Part shown: positions 1 to 7,467 of the stretch, piece after piece
Layout: the number at the start of each line of letters is the position of its first letter
Position numbering within the stretch: the first letter of the stretch is position 1
Notes under the pieces: model-generated
Database searches by the model: none
Seen by the model: the letters and a program-made list of their open reading frames with translations, nothing else
Told to the model about the DNA's origin: nothing
Origin: UBA1140 sp964573285
Lineage (GTDB): Bacteria > Campylobacterota > Campylobacteria > Campylobacterales > Sulfurovaceae
Length of the DNA: 33,031 bases
Direction of reading: 5' to 3'
Assembly (NCBI GenBank): GCA_964573285.1
Contig: CAZNJD010000051.1
Span: 1-33,031 of the forward strand
Translations under genes and position numbers: made by a program

Positions 1-278
1 GGAAGTTTATAGTGAGCTATAAATTTATCTACAAAATATAAAATCATATCTGTATTATAGATAGATTCACTGCTCTCTTCACTTTTGAAATATATATTAT
101 AATAGGCTTCTAAAATCGCAATAAAGAGTGATTTCCCAAATCGTCTTGGACGCAAGAACATTAAATAATTACTATTATAGTTTTCTATAATCTCTAAATA
201 TCTGGTTTTATCTATAAAGAAATAGTTTTCGGTTTTTAATCTTTTAAAATCACTTAAACCATAAGGTATCTTTTTCAT
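1..278 (-). pseudogene. AAA-ATPase-like protein (PF09820-type), N-terminal part, probably internally deleted; runs off window
   Basis: Minus-strand reading frame starting at ATG 278 and still open at base 1 (92 codons). Residues 1-20 begin MKKIPYGLSDFKRLKTEN, followed by FIDKT and RPRRFGKS (Walker A region, about residues 43-50) and LEAYYN. This is the typical start of the AAA-ATPase_like/PDDEXK_9 family, a common multi-copy accessory family of unknown role. From about residue 70 the text changes to a YNTDMILYFV stretch. From memory of the family, that belongs near the end of the ATPase domain, some 200 residues later. Walker B and the sensor regions are therefore absent from the visible part, which suggests an in-frame internal deletion. 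The rest lies outside the window. The family call is fairly sure; the deletion is an inference. Confidence 0.6.
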
Positions 279-329
279 CTCAATAGCCTTTTTTAGGATA
301 ATTATATCACAATTAGAGCAAATCAAAAC

Positions 330-495
330 CTACAAAAACAACGACTCACTAGGCTTTTCATCAGTTCCTAAAACCTTCTCTCCAAACATACTCTTGTTTT
401 AAAACTTGATAATAGAAACAAAATTCAACTTTTCATCTATTACAGATTTTATCTCTTTTTATGTATGCTGTGCATGTCAGTTCAAAATATCTCAT
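330..495 (-). pseudogene. remnant of a decayed gene, intact RBS and start; N-terminus Cas6-like at low confidence
   Basis: On the minus strand a good Shine-Dalgarno (GAAGGAAAG) precedes ATG 495, which begins MRYFELTCTAYIKRD and meets TGA (433-435) after 20 codons. A second fragment in another frame, MFGEKVLGTDEKPSESLFL (389-330), reads like the natural C-terminus of a protein and ends at TAG. A start with a proper ribosome binding site, followed by frame breaks and then a plausible tail, suggests one or two genes collapsed by deletion. The first 15 residues resemble, from memory, the N-terminus of Campylobacterota Cas6 CRISPR endoribonucleases. No CRISPR repeat or other cas gene is visible, so that identity is only a suggestion. 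I do not recognise the tail. Confidence 0.35.
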
Positions 496-619
496 AATCT
501 TTCCTTCACTTTTTTAAAAGAGTAAAACAAAATATTGTATAAAATGGTAGATTATGAAACAACTATTTATATAAAAAGGGTTATTTTTACTTTTAATTAT
601 TACTAATAAGTATTATTTA

Positions 620-646
620 TATAATATAAGATTATTTAAACAAGGA
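620..646 (+). promoter_or_regulatory. promoter -10 and RBS of carbonic anhydrase
   Basis: TATAAT at 620-625 lies in a very A/T-rich stretch without a clear -35, as is usual for housekeeping promoters of this phylum. The Shine-Dalgarno AAGGA (642-646) sits 6 bp before ATG 653. Confidence 0.45.
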
Positions 647-652
647 AAAAAT

Positions 653-1282
653 ATGAAGCCAATTCATCTTAATGGATACAAAAGATTTAGAGAAAAATAT
701 TTCAAAGACAATAAAAAGTTATTTAGCGAATTAGCAGAAGGTCAAAATCCTCATACAATGCTTATAACATGTAGTGATTCACGAGTTGCACCTATGAAAA
801 TATTTTCGGCTACTCCTGGTGAACTTTTTATAGCACGAAATATAGGTAATATAGTACCTCCCTATGAGAGAACTCAAGGAGCAACACAATCTGCTATAGA
901 GTATGCAGTTAACTCTCTAAAGGTAAAACATCTTGTAATTCTAGGTCATAGCTCTTGTGGTGCCTGTGCTCATCTTTATCATAAAATAACAGAAGAAGAT
1001 AAGCAAGTAGAATTAAGTCATGTTGATGAATGGCTCAAATTAGCTTATCCTGCTAAACATGATGCTATGTTGGAGTGTTTAAACAATCCAGAGAAAAATA
1101 GAGCAGAAATTACTGAAAAAAATAATATCCAACTATCTATTCAAAGATTAATGACTTATCCATATGTAGTAGAGGCATTAGAGAATAAAACACTCGAACT
1201 TCATGGATGGTGGTATAATATTGGTAGTGGAGATTTAGAAGTTTATGATTATGGAAAGAAAGAGTTTACTAAGATAATTTAA
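653..1282 (+). CDS. beta-class carbonic anhydrase
   Basis: 209 aa, the usual length for the family. It interconverts CO2 and bicarbonate using a zinc ion, in the cytoplasm unless exported; no signal peptide is seen. Zinc ligands are recognisable as Cys40 in CSDSR (40-44), with the catalytic Asp42/Arg44 dyad, and as His99 and Cys102 in GHSSCGAC. The ARNIGNIVPP segment (61-70) is also characteristic. ATG 653 has a Shine-Dalgarno AAGGA. It stands alone, flanked by decayed accessory DNA on the left and dut 194 bp downstream. In chemolithoautotrophic Campylobacterota such enzymes can supply carbon to the reverse TCA cycle; that role is inference. Cyanase-linked CynT cannot be distinguished from Can by sequence alone, so no symbol is given. 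Confidence 0.95.
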   Translation: MKPIHLNGYKRFREKYFKDNKKLFSELAEGQNPHTMLITCSDSRVAPMKIFSATPGELFIARNIGNIVPPYERTQGATQSAIEYAVNSLKVKHLVILGHSSCGACAHLYHKITEEDKQVELSHVDEWLKLAYPAKHDAMLECLNNPEKNRAEITEKNNIQLSIQRLMTYPYVVEALENKTLELHGWWYNIGSGDLEVYDYGKKEFTKII

Positions 1283-1427
1283 AAAAATTATGAATATTAA
1301 AATATGTAATTGTAGTTTTTTATTATTGTTATATATTTTAGAAGGATTAAAAATAAAAAAGGTTTGAGTGAAATTTATTGATGAAATAAGAAATATTACT
1401 TAAAAGTGAAAGTTACTTTAAAAGCTA

Positions 1428-1470
1428 TATAATAATATTAGGATACAATGTCAACATTAAAAACAAAAGG
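1428..1470 (+). promoter_or_regulatory. candidate promoter and RBS of dut
   Basis: TATAAT at 1428-1433, with a second possible -10 box TACAAT at 1444-1449, precedes the Shine-Dalgarno AAAAGG (1465-1470) of the dUTPase gene. I cannot tell which box is used. Confidence 0.35.
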
Positions 1471-1476
1471 TCAAAA

Positions 1477-2154
1477 ATGGATAAAATCCTAGAAATGTTA
1501 AAACTACAACAGCAACTAAATGACTCAACCAATGGACTAAATTGGGAAGATGGTATAACTAAAAATGGTAAACAGATTAACTGGAGACGATGTATATATC
1601 TCGAAGCAGCCGAGCTTGTGGAGTCGTATCCGTGGAAGCATTGGAAAGATATTGATGCTTCTCCTGATTATGAGAATATCAAAATAGAGATTGTCGATAT
1701 TTGGCATTTTGTTATGAGTGAAGCTTTGCGTATATATAAGACCCAAAATTTGGGTTCTATAGATGATATTGCGTCTATGATTTCTACTATGGTTGAATTT
1801 GATACTTTTAGTCAAAATGATAGTGGTGAACTATTGGATAGTTATATACAAATAGAGCTAGTCGAAGATATGATAGCAACTCTATTTTGTCAAAATGATA
1901 TAAATACTCTAGTTATATCATTTTTGACTATGTCATCTAAACTTAATCTCAAACTACCCCAACTATATCAGCTCTATATTGGCAAAAATATACTAAATAG
2001 GTTTCGTCAAGACCATGGATATAAAGAGGGAACTTATATTAAAATATGGAACGGATTAGAAGATAATGTAGTTATGCAGAAGATTTTAAATGAAAATAGT
2101 GATATATCACCTGATAATCTATACAGAAAACTCCAAGAGAGTTATCCTGTATAA
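1477..2154 (+). CDS. dut: dimeric dUTPase (dUTP diphosphatase, MazG-like all-alpha fold)
   Basis: 225 aa. It hydrolyses dUTP (and dUDP in this family) to dUMP and so keeps uracil out of DNA. It belongs to the all-alpha dimeric dUTPase family (PF08761) typical of Campylobacterota and kinetoplastids, not to the trimeric beta family. The start QQQLND and GLNWE are typical. Metal ligands are visible as Glu43/Glu46 in LEAAELVES (helix motif ExxE) and Glu71/Asp74 in EIVDIWHF. The WRRCIYLEAAE segment corresponds to the known catalytic helix. It ends 7 bp from the convergent lipoprotein gene, with no obvious terminator hairpin between them. The call is firm. Confidence 0.93.
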   Translation: MDKILEMLKLQQQLNDSTNGLNWEDGITKNGKQINWRRCIYLEAAELVESYPWKHWKDIDASPDYENIKIEIVDIWHFVMSEALRIYKTQNLGSIDDIASMISTMVEFDTFSQNDSGELLDSYIQIELVEDMIATLFCQNDINTLVISFLTMSSKLNLKLPQLYQLYIGKNILNRFRQDHGYKEGTYIKIWNGLEDNVVMQKILNENSDISPDNLYRKLQESYPV

Positions 2155-2161
2155 AAAAATT

Positions 2162-2860
2162 CTATGGAACAATCTTTGTTAATTCAACGGTAGTTGTTCC
2201 ATTGATATAAATCTCTTTGACTAATCTAATGATTTTAGAAGAGTCAAATCCACACTCTGTTCCACAAGTAATTCTACCTATCAAATAATACTCTCCTCTA
2301 GGTACACCAAAAAAGCTAAATTCACCATTTTCATCTGATTTTGTAGATTTTAGATAATTAAAAAGTCTTTTGTCTGGTGGGGTTAATTTATATCCTCCTA
2401 AATAACTTTGGTTATACCATTGTTTAGAATAACTAGTTATTGGATTTAAAAATAGCTCTATCTTTCTACCTAATACTTTTTCATCATTTATACTATTTTC
2501 TAAATAAACCTTACCATTTACTGTATTTCGCCCAATTTTTTTTAGTTGTCTATACTCATCTGAAGGAAAAGGCATTCTCTCCATTGTCTGACCATTTAAG
2601 CCACTACTATTTGTTGTTAATTTAATATCTAATGTCGGATAATTTCTAGGGACTTCTACCTCATCCATTCTATTACCTAAATTTGGGTTATTTTTGATTA
2701 AAATTTCCTCTTTAACACTCTCATTTGTATTGGCATGTGTTACTCTTGGATAGGTATTTCTAATTGGCTCTTTGATTACAATAACTCTTTTCTCGGCACA
2801 ACCTGATAATCCTAAAAGTATGATAGAGATAAGTAGATAGTTTTTATTTAGTTTAAACAT
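2162..2860 (-). CDS. putative lipoprotein with a carboxypeptidase-regulatory-like C-terminal domain
   Basis: 232 aa, not recognised as a named family. Residues 9-20 form a hydrophobic signal and LSGC (Cys21) is a clear lipobox, so the mature protein is expected to be lipidated and held at the inner or outer membrane. Residues 22-95 look low in structure (Asn/Pro/Thr rich). From about 113 (NGKVYLEN) to the end, the pattern with DENGEFSFFGVPRGEYYLIG resembles a carboxypeptidase regulatory-like beta-sandwich, a fold often used for binding or display. A Cys pair is present (ITCGTECG, about 198-203). The gene starts 31 bp after mnmE on the same strand and is probably the last gene of the rpmH-rnpA-yidC-khpB-mnmE operon. 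RBS GGAGC lies 8 bp before ATG 2860. Confidence 0.75.
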   Translation of the reverse strand: MFKLNKNYLLISIILLGLSGCAEKRVIVIKEPIRNTYPRVTHANTNESVKEEILIKNNPNLGNRMDEVEVPRNYPTLDIKLTTNSSGLNGQTMERMPFPSDEYRQLKKIGRNTVNGKVYLENSINDEKVLGRKIELFLNPITSYSKQWYNQSYLGGYKLTPPDKRLFNYLKSTKSDENGEFSFFGVPRGEYYLIGRITCGTECGFDSSKIIRLVKEIYINGTTTVELTKIVP

Positions 2861-2891
2861 ATATATTGCTCCTATTTTTTTGTATTATAAC

Positions 2892-4232
2892 CTATTTTCC
2901 TAAACAAAACTCACCAAACATCTTATCGAGTATCTCTTCTGAATTATAAGGCTTAGATAGAGAAGATAGTGATTTGACAGCATCTTGGAGATGATAGGAA
3001 AAAAATTCAAGCTCTCCATCTAATAGAGGGGCTTTGGCTTCTAATATAGCCTCTTTGGTTTTAAGGACTGCTTCTATCTGTCTAGTAGAGATAAGCATTA
3101 ACTCTTCATCACTTCCTATTGCATTAAATAGCTTCTCTAAAGCATTAGTCAACTGTTTGAAATCTAATTTGGCACTTACCTCTATTGGAGTCTGTCCATC
3201 AAAATTATCCATAGTAAGTTTATGTGGTAAATCAGATTTATTTAGAGCGATAATAGTATGTTTGTCACTACTATTCTCTACTATCTCCATAATTTTAGCA
3301 TCTTCATTATCAAATGGCAGACTTCTATCAAATAGTGCAATAATCACATCAGCTTCAAAGATAGAGTCCATTGACCTCTCTACACCTATGCGTTCAATTG
3401 TATTACTAGCTTCACGAATACCTGCTGTATCTATTAATCTAATGATATGTGAACCTATTCTTACATGCTCTTCTATTGTATCTCTAGTTGTTCCTGCTAT
3501 ATCACTTACTATTGCTCTATCATAGCTAAGTAGTGCATTGAGTAGTGAACTTTTACCTACATTTGGTTTACCTATAATTGCAACTCGAAATCCTTCTATT
3601 AAACCTTTTCTTCGATAACTAGCATCTAATATCTTTTCAATCTGGATAATAAGAGTATCTAATTGAGATAAGATATTTTGTAATATATCTTCAGGCATAT
3701 CTTCTTCTGCATAATCTATCATAACTTCAGAATAAGCTATAGCACGAAGAAGAGCCTCTCTACTATTATCTATAAAGTTTTTCAAATCACCTTTGAGCTG
3801 TTTGGCTAATATTTTAGCTCCATCAATTGATTTAGCTTCTATTAGTTTAGCTATAGCTTCTGCTTTGGTTAAATCTATTTTTCCATTTAGAAATGCTCTT
3901 TTTGAAAACTCACCAGGTTGAGCTAATCTTGCTCCATAAGCAATAGTTGTTTCTATTATCTCTTGTGCAACTATCATACCACCATGACATTGAAACTCTA
4001 CAATATCTTCACCTGTAAAACTTTTGGGGGATTTAAAATATATTACAATGGCTTGGTCTATAAGTTGATTATCATAGTTATATAAAGAAGAGAGATATGC
4101 AACTCTTGGTTCAATATCTTCTTTTTGTGTAATCTGTTTGCCTATAGTAAGTGCTAAATCACCACTTACTCGAACAATAGATATAGAAGAGACACCAGTT
4201 GCTGTAGCAATGGCTGTTATTGTACTAGCCAT
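2892..4232 (-). CDS. mnmE: tRNA uridine-5-carboxymethylaminomethyl(34) synthesis GTPase MnmE
   Basis: 446 aa, normal length. With MnmG it installs the (carboxymethyl)aminomethyl group on U34 of several tRNAs, using GTP hydrolysis and methylene-tetrahydrofolate. The N-terminal folate-binding domain covers about 1-115, with QCHGG and AQPGEFSKRAF. The G domain shows G1 GKPNVGKS (221-228), G2 AGTTRD (246-251), G3 DTAG (268-271), G4 NKSD (331-334) and SAK (353-355). The C-terminal FCLGK keeps the conserved Cys443. The start overlaps the khpB stop by 8 bp and has no strong Shine-Dalgarno, so translation is probably coupled to khpB. This is the classic position of mnmE at the end of the rpmH-yidC operon. 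Confidence 0.97.
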   Translation of the reverse strand: MASTITAIATATGVSSISIVRVSGDLALTIGKQITQKEDIEPRVAYLSSLYNYDNQLIDQAIVIYFKSPKSFTGEDIVEFQCHGGMIVAQEIIETTIAYGARLAQPGEFSKRAFLNGKIDLTKAEAIAKLIEAKSIDGAKILAKQLKGDLKNFIDNSREALLRAIAYSEVMIDYAEEDMPEDILQNILSQLDTLIIQIEKILDASYRRKGLIEGFRVAIIGKPNVGKSSLLNALLSYDRAIVSDIAGTTRDTIEEHVRIGSHIIRLIDTAGIREASNTIERIGVERSMDSIFEADVIIALFDRSLPFDNEDAKIMEIVENSSDKHTIIALNKSDLPHKLTMDNFDGQTPIEVSAKLDFKQLTNALEKLFNAIGSDEELMLISTRQIEAVLKTKEAILEAKAPLLDGELEFFSYHLQDAVKSLSSLSKPYNSEEILDKMFGEFCLGK

Positions 4233-5160
4233 TTTTACTATTATTGAAATTGTTAATGATAATAAATTTCCTATTATCTTTAGCTGTTTTGATAGCTACA
4301 TATTTATTTGGAAATCTAGCTCTAAGCTGTTCTAGTGCGATTTGCACCAATATTCCATCAAGTGGTTTTGTTTTACCTCTACCATTTTCATTGACATGTT
4401 CTATAATAGGTTTTAGATAATTAACTATCATCTCTTCTTGGGATTGAATAAACTCTGCAATCTCTAGTTTAATATATAATCCATAATGTGCATTTATCCA
4501 ATTAAAGAACATATAAGACAAGGCATTATATCTATAACCCTCTTTACCTATAAGTAGTGCTGCATCATCACCGTCAACAAATATATGAGCTATATTATTA
4601 AATACATCAACCTCTATAATATCAATATCAAAACAACTTGTTTTCATCAAATTAATTATTTTTTTTTCAATCTCTTTTGATAACTCTATATTTTTAGGGG
4701 AGTCTCTATCGTCATCAAATTTATGAAAAATAATCTCATCTCTCTCACTCTTTTTTACTATAGCTTTTTTATTATCAAAAAAGCTATCTAATACCTTGTC
4801 AGACTCTTGCTCTTGAAGCAATTTATCTTTGATATTTTTTGATTTCTCTTCTATGGTTGATACAACACTCTCTTCTTTTTTAATATTTGGCTTTTTAATT
4901 GGTTTATCAACTATCTTTTTAGGAGATTTTCTCTCCTCTTTTATTATATTTCTTTTCGTTTCTGTTTTTTTTCTATTTTTTTCAGTTGATATTTTTCTAG
5001 CAGCTACGATTATGGCTGTTTTTTTAAACAGTCCCATTACCCCACTAGTAGGGCGTTGAACTATCTCATAATTTATATCTGTAATAGAACAACCGAACTC
5101 TTTAGCTGCCTCTTTATAAGCATCTTCAAGGGTTGTTGCTTCAATTCTTTTCATATTCAT
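4225..5160 (-). CDS. khpB: Jag/KhpB-type RNA-binding protein with degenerate R3H domain
   Basis: 311 aa. An N-terminal Jag_N domain (about 1-52, with KEFGCSITD and GVMGLFKK) is followed by a long charged Lys/Glu-rich linker (53-160). Next comes a KH domain (about 160-237) with the nucleic-acid loop GKEG (205-208) and a C-terminal R3H-like region (about 240-305). The usual R3H Arg-x3-His signature is not visible; the segment reads KTKPLDGILVQIALEQLRAR. Jag/KhpB proteins bind RNA and are linked to cell envelope growth in other bacteria; the targets here are unknown. The gene lies 21 bp after yidC and overlaps mnmE by 8 bp. GGGGA precedes ATG 5160; an alternative ATG is at 5154. Confidence 0.88.
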   Translation of the reverse strand: MNMKRIEATTLEDAYKEAAKEFGCSITDINYEIVQRPTSGVMGLFKKTAIIVAARKISTEKNRKKTETKRNIIKEERKSPKKIVDKPIKKPNIKKEESVVSTIEEKSKNIKDKLLQEQESDKVLDSFFDNKKAIVKKSERDEIIFHKFDDDRDSPKNIELSKEIEKKIINLMKTSCFDIDIIEVDVFNNIAHIFVDGDDAALLIGKEGYRYNALSYMFFNWINAHYGLYIKLEIAEFIQSQEEMIVNYLKPIIEHVNENGRGKTKPLDGILVQIALEQLRARFPNKYVAIKTAKDNRKFIIINNFNNSKNG

Positions 5161-5181
5161 TTTATAAATCCCCCTCCTATA

Positions 5182-6786
5182 TTATTTTTTATTTTCTTTT
5201 TTTTGAGTTGCTTTATGTTTTTCATATGCAGCATTGATAACATACTGTTGTGCAATTGTGAAGATATTATTCACTAGCCAATACAAAACTAAACCTGCAG
5301 GGAAAGTCAAGAAAAACATAGTCATTACTACTGGTAACCATTGAAATATCTTTTGTTGCATTGGGTCAGTCACACTATTTGGTGTAATTTTTTGCTGAAA
5401 CCACATAGAAACTCCCATCAAAACTGGTAATACAAAATATGGGTCTTGTAGAGATAGGTCATTAATCCACAATGCCCATGGAGCCCCTTGTAACTCAACT
5501 GCGTTTAAAAATACTCTATAGAGTGCAAAAAATACAGGAATTTGTAATAACATTGGCAAACAACCACCCATTGGATTAGCACCATGTTTTTTATAAAGTT
5601 CCATCATCTTCATATTCATCTTTTGAGAATCATCTTTATACTTCTCTTTTATATCTTTCATTTTTGGTGCAAGGTCTTTGAGTTTTTGCATAGACATCAT
5701 ACCTTTATATGATAGAGGAAAGAGAATTAGCTTAATAAGTAGTGTCAATATAATGATTGACCAACCCCAATTACCAATATGGTTATCCAACCAATGTAAA
5801 ACTGCAAAAAGTGGTTTGGAGATAAAAGTAAACCAACCATACTCTATAGCTTCTGTAAGCTCTGGATGTATAGATTGAAGTATATTATACTCTTTTGGAC
5901 CGATATATCCATGAAGTTTAAGAGATGCTCTTCCCTCTATAAATATCAATGCATTCTCTTCTGGTGTAGTAATATAAGATACATTAATTAAATTTTTAAA
6001 GTTATATAGTATAGATGTGTAATATCTATCAAAAGATGCCGTAAACTTAGCATTTGGAAAGCTAGGACTACCCTCAGCATCACCATCTTCTATTATTTTG
6101 GTCGTACCATTTGAATTTCTAACCATTGCACCACTAACAACCATATATCTAGTATGGTCAGCATCTGGTCTTTGACCTGTTGTTATAAAATACTGCTGTG
6201 GAGTGGAGAGTTTAATATCTAAATCATAATGTCCATCTCTATAAAATTTAAGAGTTTTTGTTACAGTTGTAGAACTTAATTTTTGAGTCAAAACTAATGA
6301 TTTATTATTAGCATCTAAATTAATATTTGAACTACTTGCAGTATATGGTGTTTTAAGTGCTTCACTATTGAGTTTTTGGTCTGCAAATCTAATCTCAAGA
6401 GGTTTAACCCAATCAGGATTAAAAAGTTCTAAAGCTTTTCCATTATATTTATATTTTTTTTCTAAAAGTTTAACTTGAGCTATTCGTCCAATATCATCTA
6501 TACTATAGATAAATCTATCTGATGTTACTGTTGCTATAGATTTTGTTGTAGTAATAGGAGCATTACTAATAGATGGCTTTGCCACTTGAGATGATTGTGT
6601 TGTTGTTGATTTTGGTACTTGAGTTGATATTGTCTTATGAGTCTCTTGAACCAATTGAGTTTTACTACTATTATTATCTATGTTTTTGGGTGTCTTTGGG
6701 ACAAACATGTCAAATAGTATAAATACCGCGAATGAAAGCACTAATGCTAAAAGAAGTCGTTTTTGTAAATCTTGTTGTTGTTCCAC
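5182..6786 (-). CDS. yidC: membrane protein insertase YidC
   Basis: 534 aa, the Gram-negative type. TM1 spans about 9-29, followed by a Ser/Thr/Gln-rich linker, a large periplasmic domain to about 320 and the C-terminal insertase core. The core shows NWGWSIIILTLLIKLILFPL, the SYKGMMSMQKLKDLAPK cytoplasmic hairpin, GGCLPMLLQIPVFFALYRV and PAGLVLYWLVNN. It inserts and folds inner-membrane proteins, alone or with SecYEG. The start codon is GTG at 6786, with AAAGG 9 bp upstream. A TATAAT box lies about 95 bp upstream, and yidD, usually found between rnpA and yidC, is absent from that gap. The basic C-terminal tail (KHKATQKKENKK) fits ribosome contact. Confidence 0.97.
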   Translation of the reverse strand: MEQQQDLQKRLLLALVLSFAVFILFDMFVPKTPKNIDNNSSKTQLVQETHKTISTQVPKSTTTQSSQVAKPSISNAPITTTKSIATVTSDRFIYSIDDIGRIAQVKLLEKKYKYNGKALELFNPDWVKPLEIRFADQKLNSEALKTPYTASSSNINLDANNKSLVLTQKLSSTTVTKTLKFYRDGHYDLDIKLSTPQQYFITTGQRPDADHTRYMVVSGAMVRNSNGTTKIIEDGDAEGSPSFPNAKFTASFDRYYTSILYNFKNLINVSYITTPEENALIFIEGRASLKLHGYIGPKEYNILQSIHPELTEAIEYGWFTFISKPLFAVLHWLDNHIGNWGWSIIILTLLIKLILFPLSYKGMMSMQKLKDLAPKMKDIKEKYKDDSQKMNMKMMELYKKHGANPMGGCLPMLLQIPVFFALYRVFLNAVELQGAPWALWINDLSLQDPYFVLPVLMGVSMWFQQKITPNSVTDPMQQKIFQWLPVVMTMFFLTFPAGLVLYWLVNNIFTIAQQYVINAAYEKHKATQKKENKK

Positions 6787-6881
6787 TACAAATTGCCTTT
6801 TATTCTTATCTATTAAAATATATGACTTATATGTTAAATTATATTAATAAGTTAAGAAATTTACTTGAAATTTAGTAAAAG

Positions 6882-6887
6882 ATTATA
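6882..6887 (-). promoter_or_regulatory. -10 box of a yidC promoter
   Basis: On the minus strand TTGCTATAATC reads a perfect TATAAT about 95 bp before the yidC GTG, in the gap between rnpA and yidC. yidC and the downstream genes can therefore probably be transcribed apart from rpmH-rnpA. The leader (6787-6881) is A/T rich without a clear fold. Confidence 0.5.
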
Positions 6888-6907
6888 GCAAAAAGTGTTT
6901 AAAAACA

Positions 6908-7240
6908 TCATTGTTTTATAGTATTTAAACGCTTTAATGCATTAAAAAATGTTTTTGTTAATTTATTATAATCACTATCTAATATAGAGGACTTTGCAAC
7001 TAAAACATAGTGACCTGTTTTAAGTTGTTCTATATGATTGATAAGTAATGAACGGAGTAAGCGTTTTGCCCTATTTCGAGATACGGCATTACCAACTTTT
7101 TTACTAGCAACAATGCCAATTTTATACTCCTTATTATCAATTTGATAAAAGAGTACAAATTGTGAAGTATGAACGGTCTTAGAGTTTTTATAAACTCTAT
7201 TGAACTCTTTAGTAGTTTTGATACTACTAAAATGTTTTAT
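6908..7240 (-). CDS. rnpA: ribonuclease P protein component with non-canonical start codon
   Basis: 110 aa if it starts at ATA 7240, 113 aa if at ATT 7249. It is the protein subunit of RNase P, which matures the 5' ends of tRNAs with the catalytic RNA. Identification rests on SIKTTKEFNRVYKNSK, IGIVASKKVGNAVSRNRAKRLLR (containing the RNR signature) and GHYVLVAKSS, and on the position directly after rpmH. I translated it base by base and found no frameshift. The open frame contains no ATG, GTG or TTG between the upstream stop (TAG in the rpmH region) and the conserved core. ATA 7240 overlaps the rpmH TAA as ATAA, the exact geometry of an ATGA stop/start overlap, with AAAAAG 9 bp upstream, so I take it as the likeliest start. 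A sequence error or strain-specific mutation at the start codon is the alternative. Confidence 0.85.
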   Translation of the reverse strand: MKHFSSIKTTKEFNRVYKNSKTVHTSQFVLFYQIDNKEYKIGIVASKKVGNAVSRNRAKRLLRSLLINHIEQLKTGHYVLVAKSSILDSDYNKLTKTFFNALKRLNTIKQ

Positions 7241-7371
7241 ACTGCTAATCTTTTTCTACCTTTAGCTCTTCTAGCTGAAATAATTTTTCTTCCGTTTTTA
7301 GTTTTCATTCTTGTTCTAAATCCATGAGTTCTTTTTCTTGGTGTGTTATGTGGTTGAAATGTTCTTTTCAT
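7237..7371 (-). CDS. rpmH: 50S ribosomal protein L34
   Basis: 44 aa. It starts at ATG 7371 with MKRTFQPHNTPRKRTHGFR and ends RKRLAV, the standard L34 sequence, very rich in Arg and Lys; it stabilises the large ribosomal subunit. RBS AAGGATGG precedes the start. It is the first gene of the rpmH-rnpA(-yidC-khpB-mnmE) block, and its stop overlaps the proposed rnpA start. A well-formed promoter lies just inside the end of plsC. Confidence 0.97.
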   Translation of the reverse strand: MKRTFQPHNTPRKRTHGFRTRMKTKNGRKIISARRAKGRKRLAV

Positions 7372-7439
7372 AACTGATAACCATCCTTAATAGTATTTAC
7401 CTCAATTATTATTTAAATGAAGCATTAATTTGAAACGCG

Positions 7440-7467
7440 ATTTTATCTGAAAATCACTTAATATCAA
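7440..7467 (-). promoter_or_regulatory. rpmH promoter (-35 and -10), overlapping the end of plsC
   Basis: On the minus strand TTGATA (7462-7467) and TAAAAT (7440-7445) are separated by 16 bp, close to consensus, and lie 69 bp before the rpmH ATG. The -35 box overlaps the last codons of plsC. Strong promoters are expected for rpmH. Confidence 0.5.

Larger units (their letters stand above)
279..652. other. intergenic stretch with gene debris and carbonic anhydrase promoter
   Basis: This is 374 bp without an intact gene. It contains the two fragments of a decayed minus-strand gene (330-495), a 20-codon plus-strand frame at 544 without a ribosome binding site, and an A/T-rich leader with a TATAAT box before the carbonic anhydrase gene. 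No CRISPR repeat, insertion-sequence terminal repeat or RNA gene was seen here. Confidence 0.5.

Noticed and set aside
544..606. 20-codon plus-strand ORF (MVDYETT...) near a TATAAAA box
   Set aside because: No Shine-Dalgarno and no resemblance to known small proteins; lies in decayed DNA.
1537..1815. 92-aa minus-strand frame inside dut
   Set aside because: Antisense to a clear dUTPase with intact metal motifs; no RBS.
3034..3525. 163-aa plus-strand frame inside mnmE
   Set aside because: Antisense shadow of the conserved GTPase; Ser/Leu-rich composition of a mirrored frame and no RBS.
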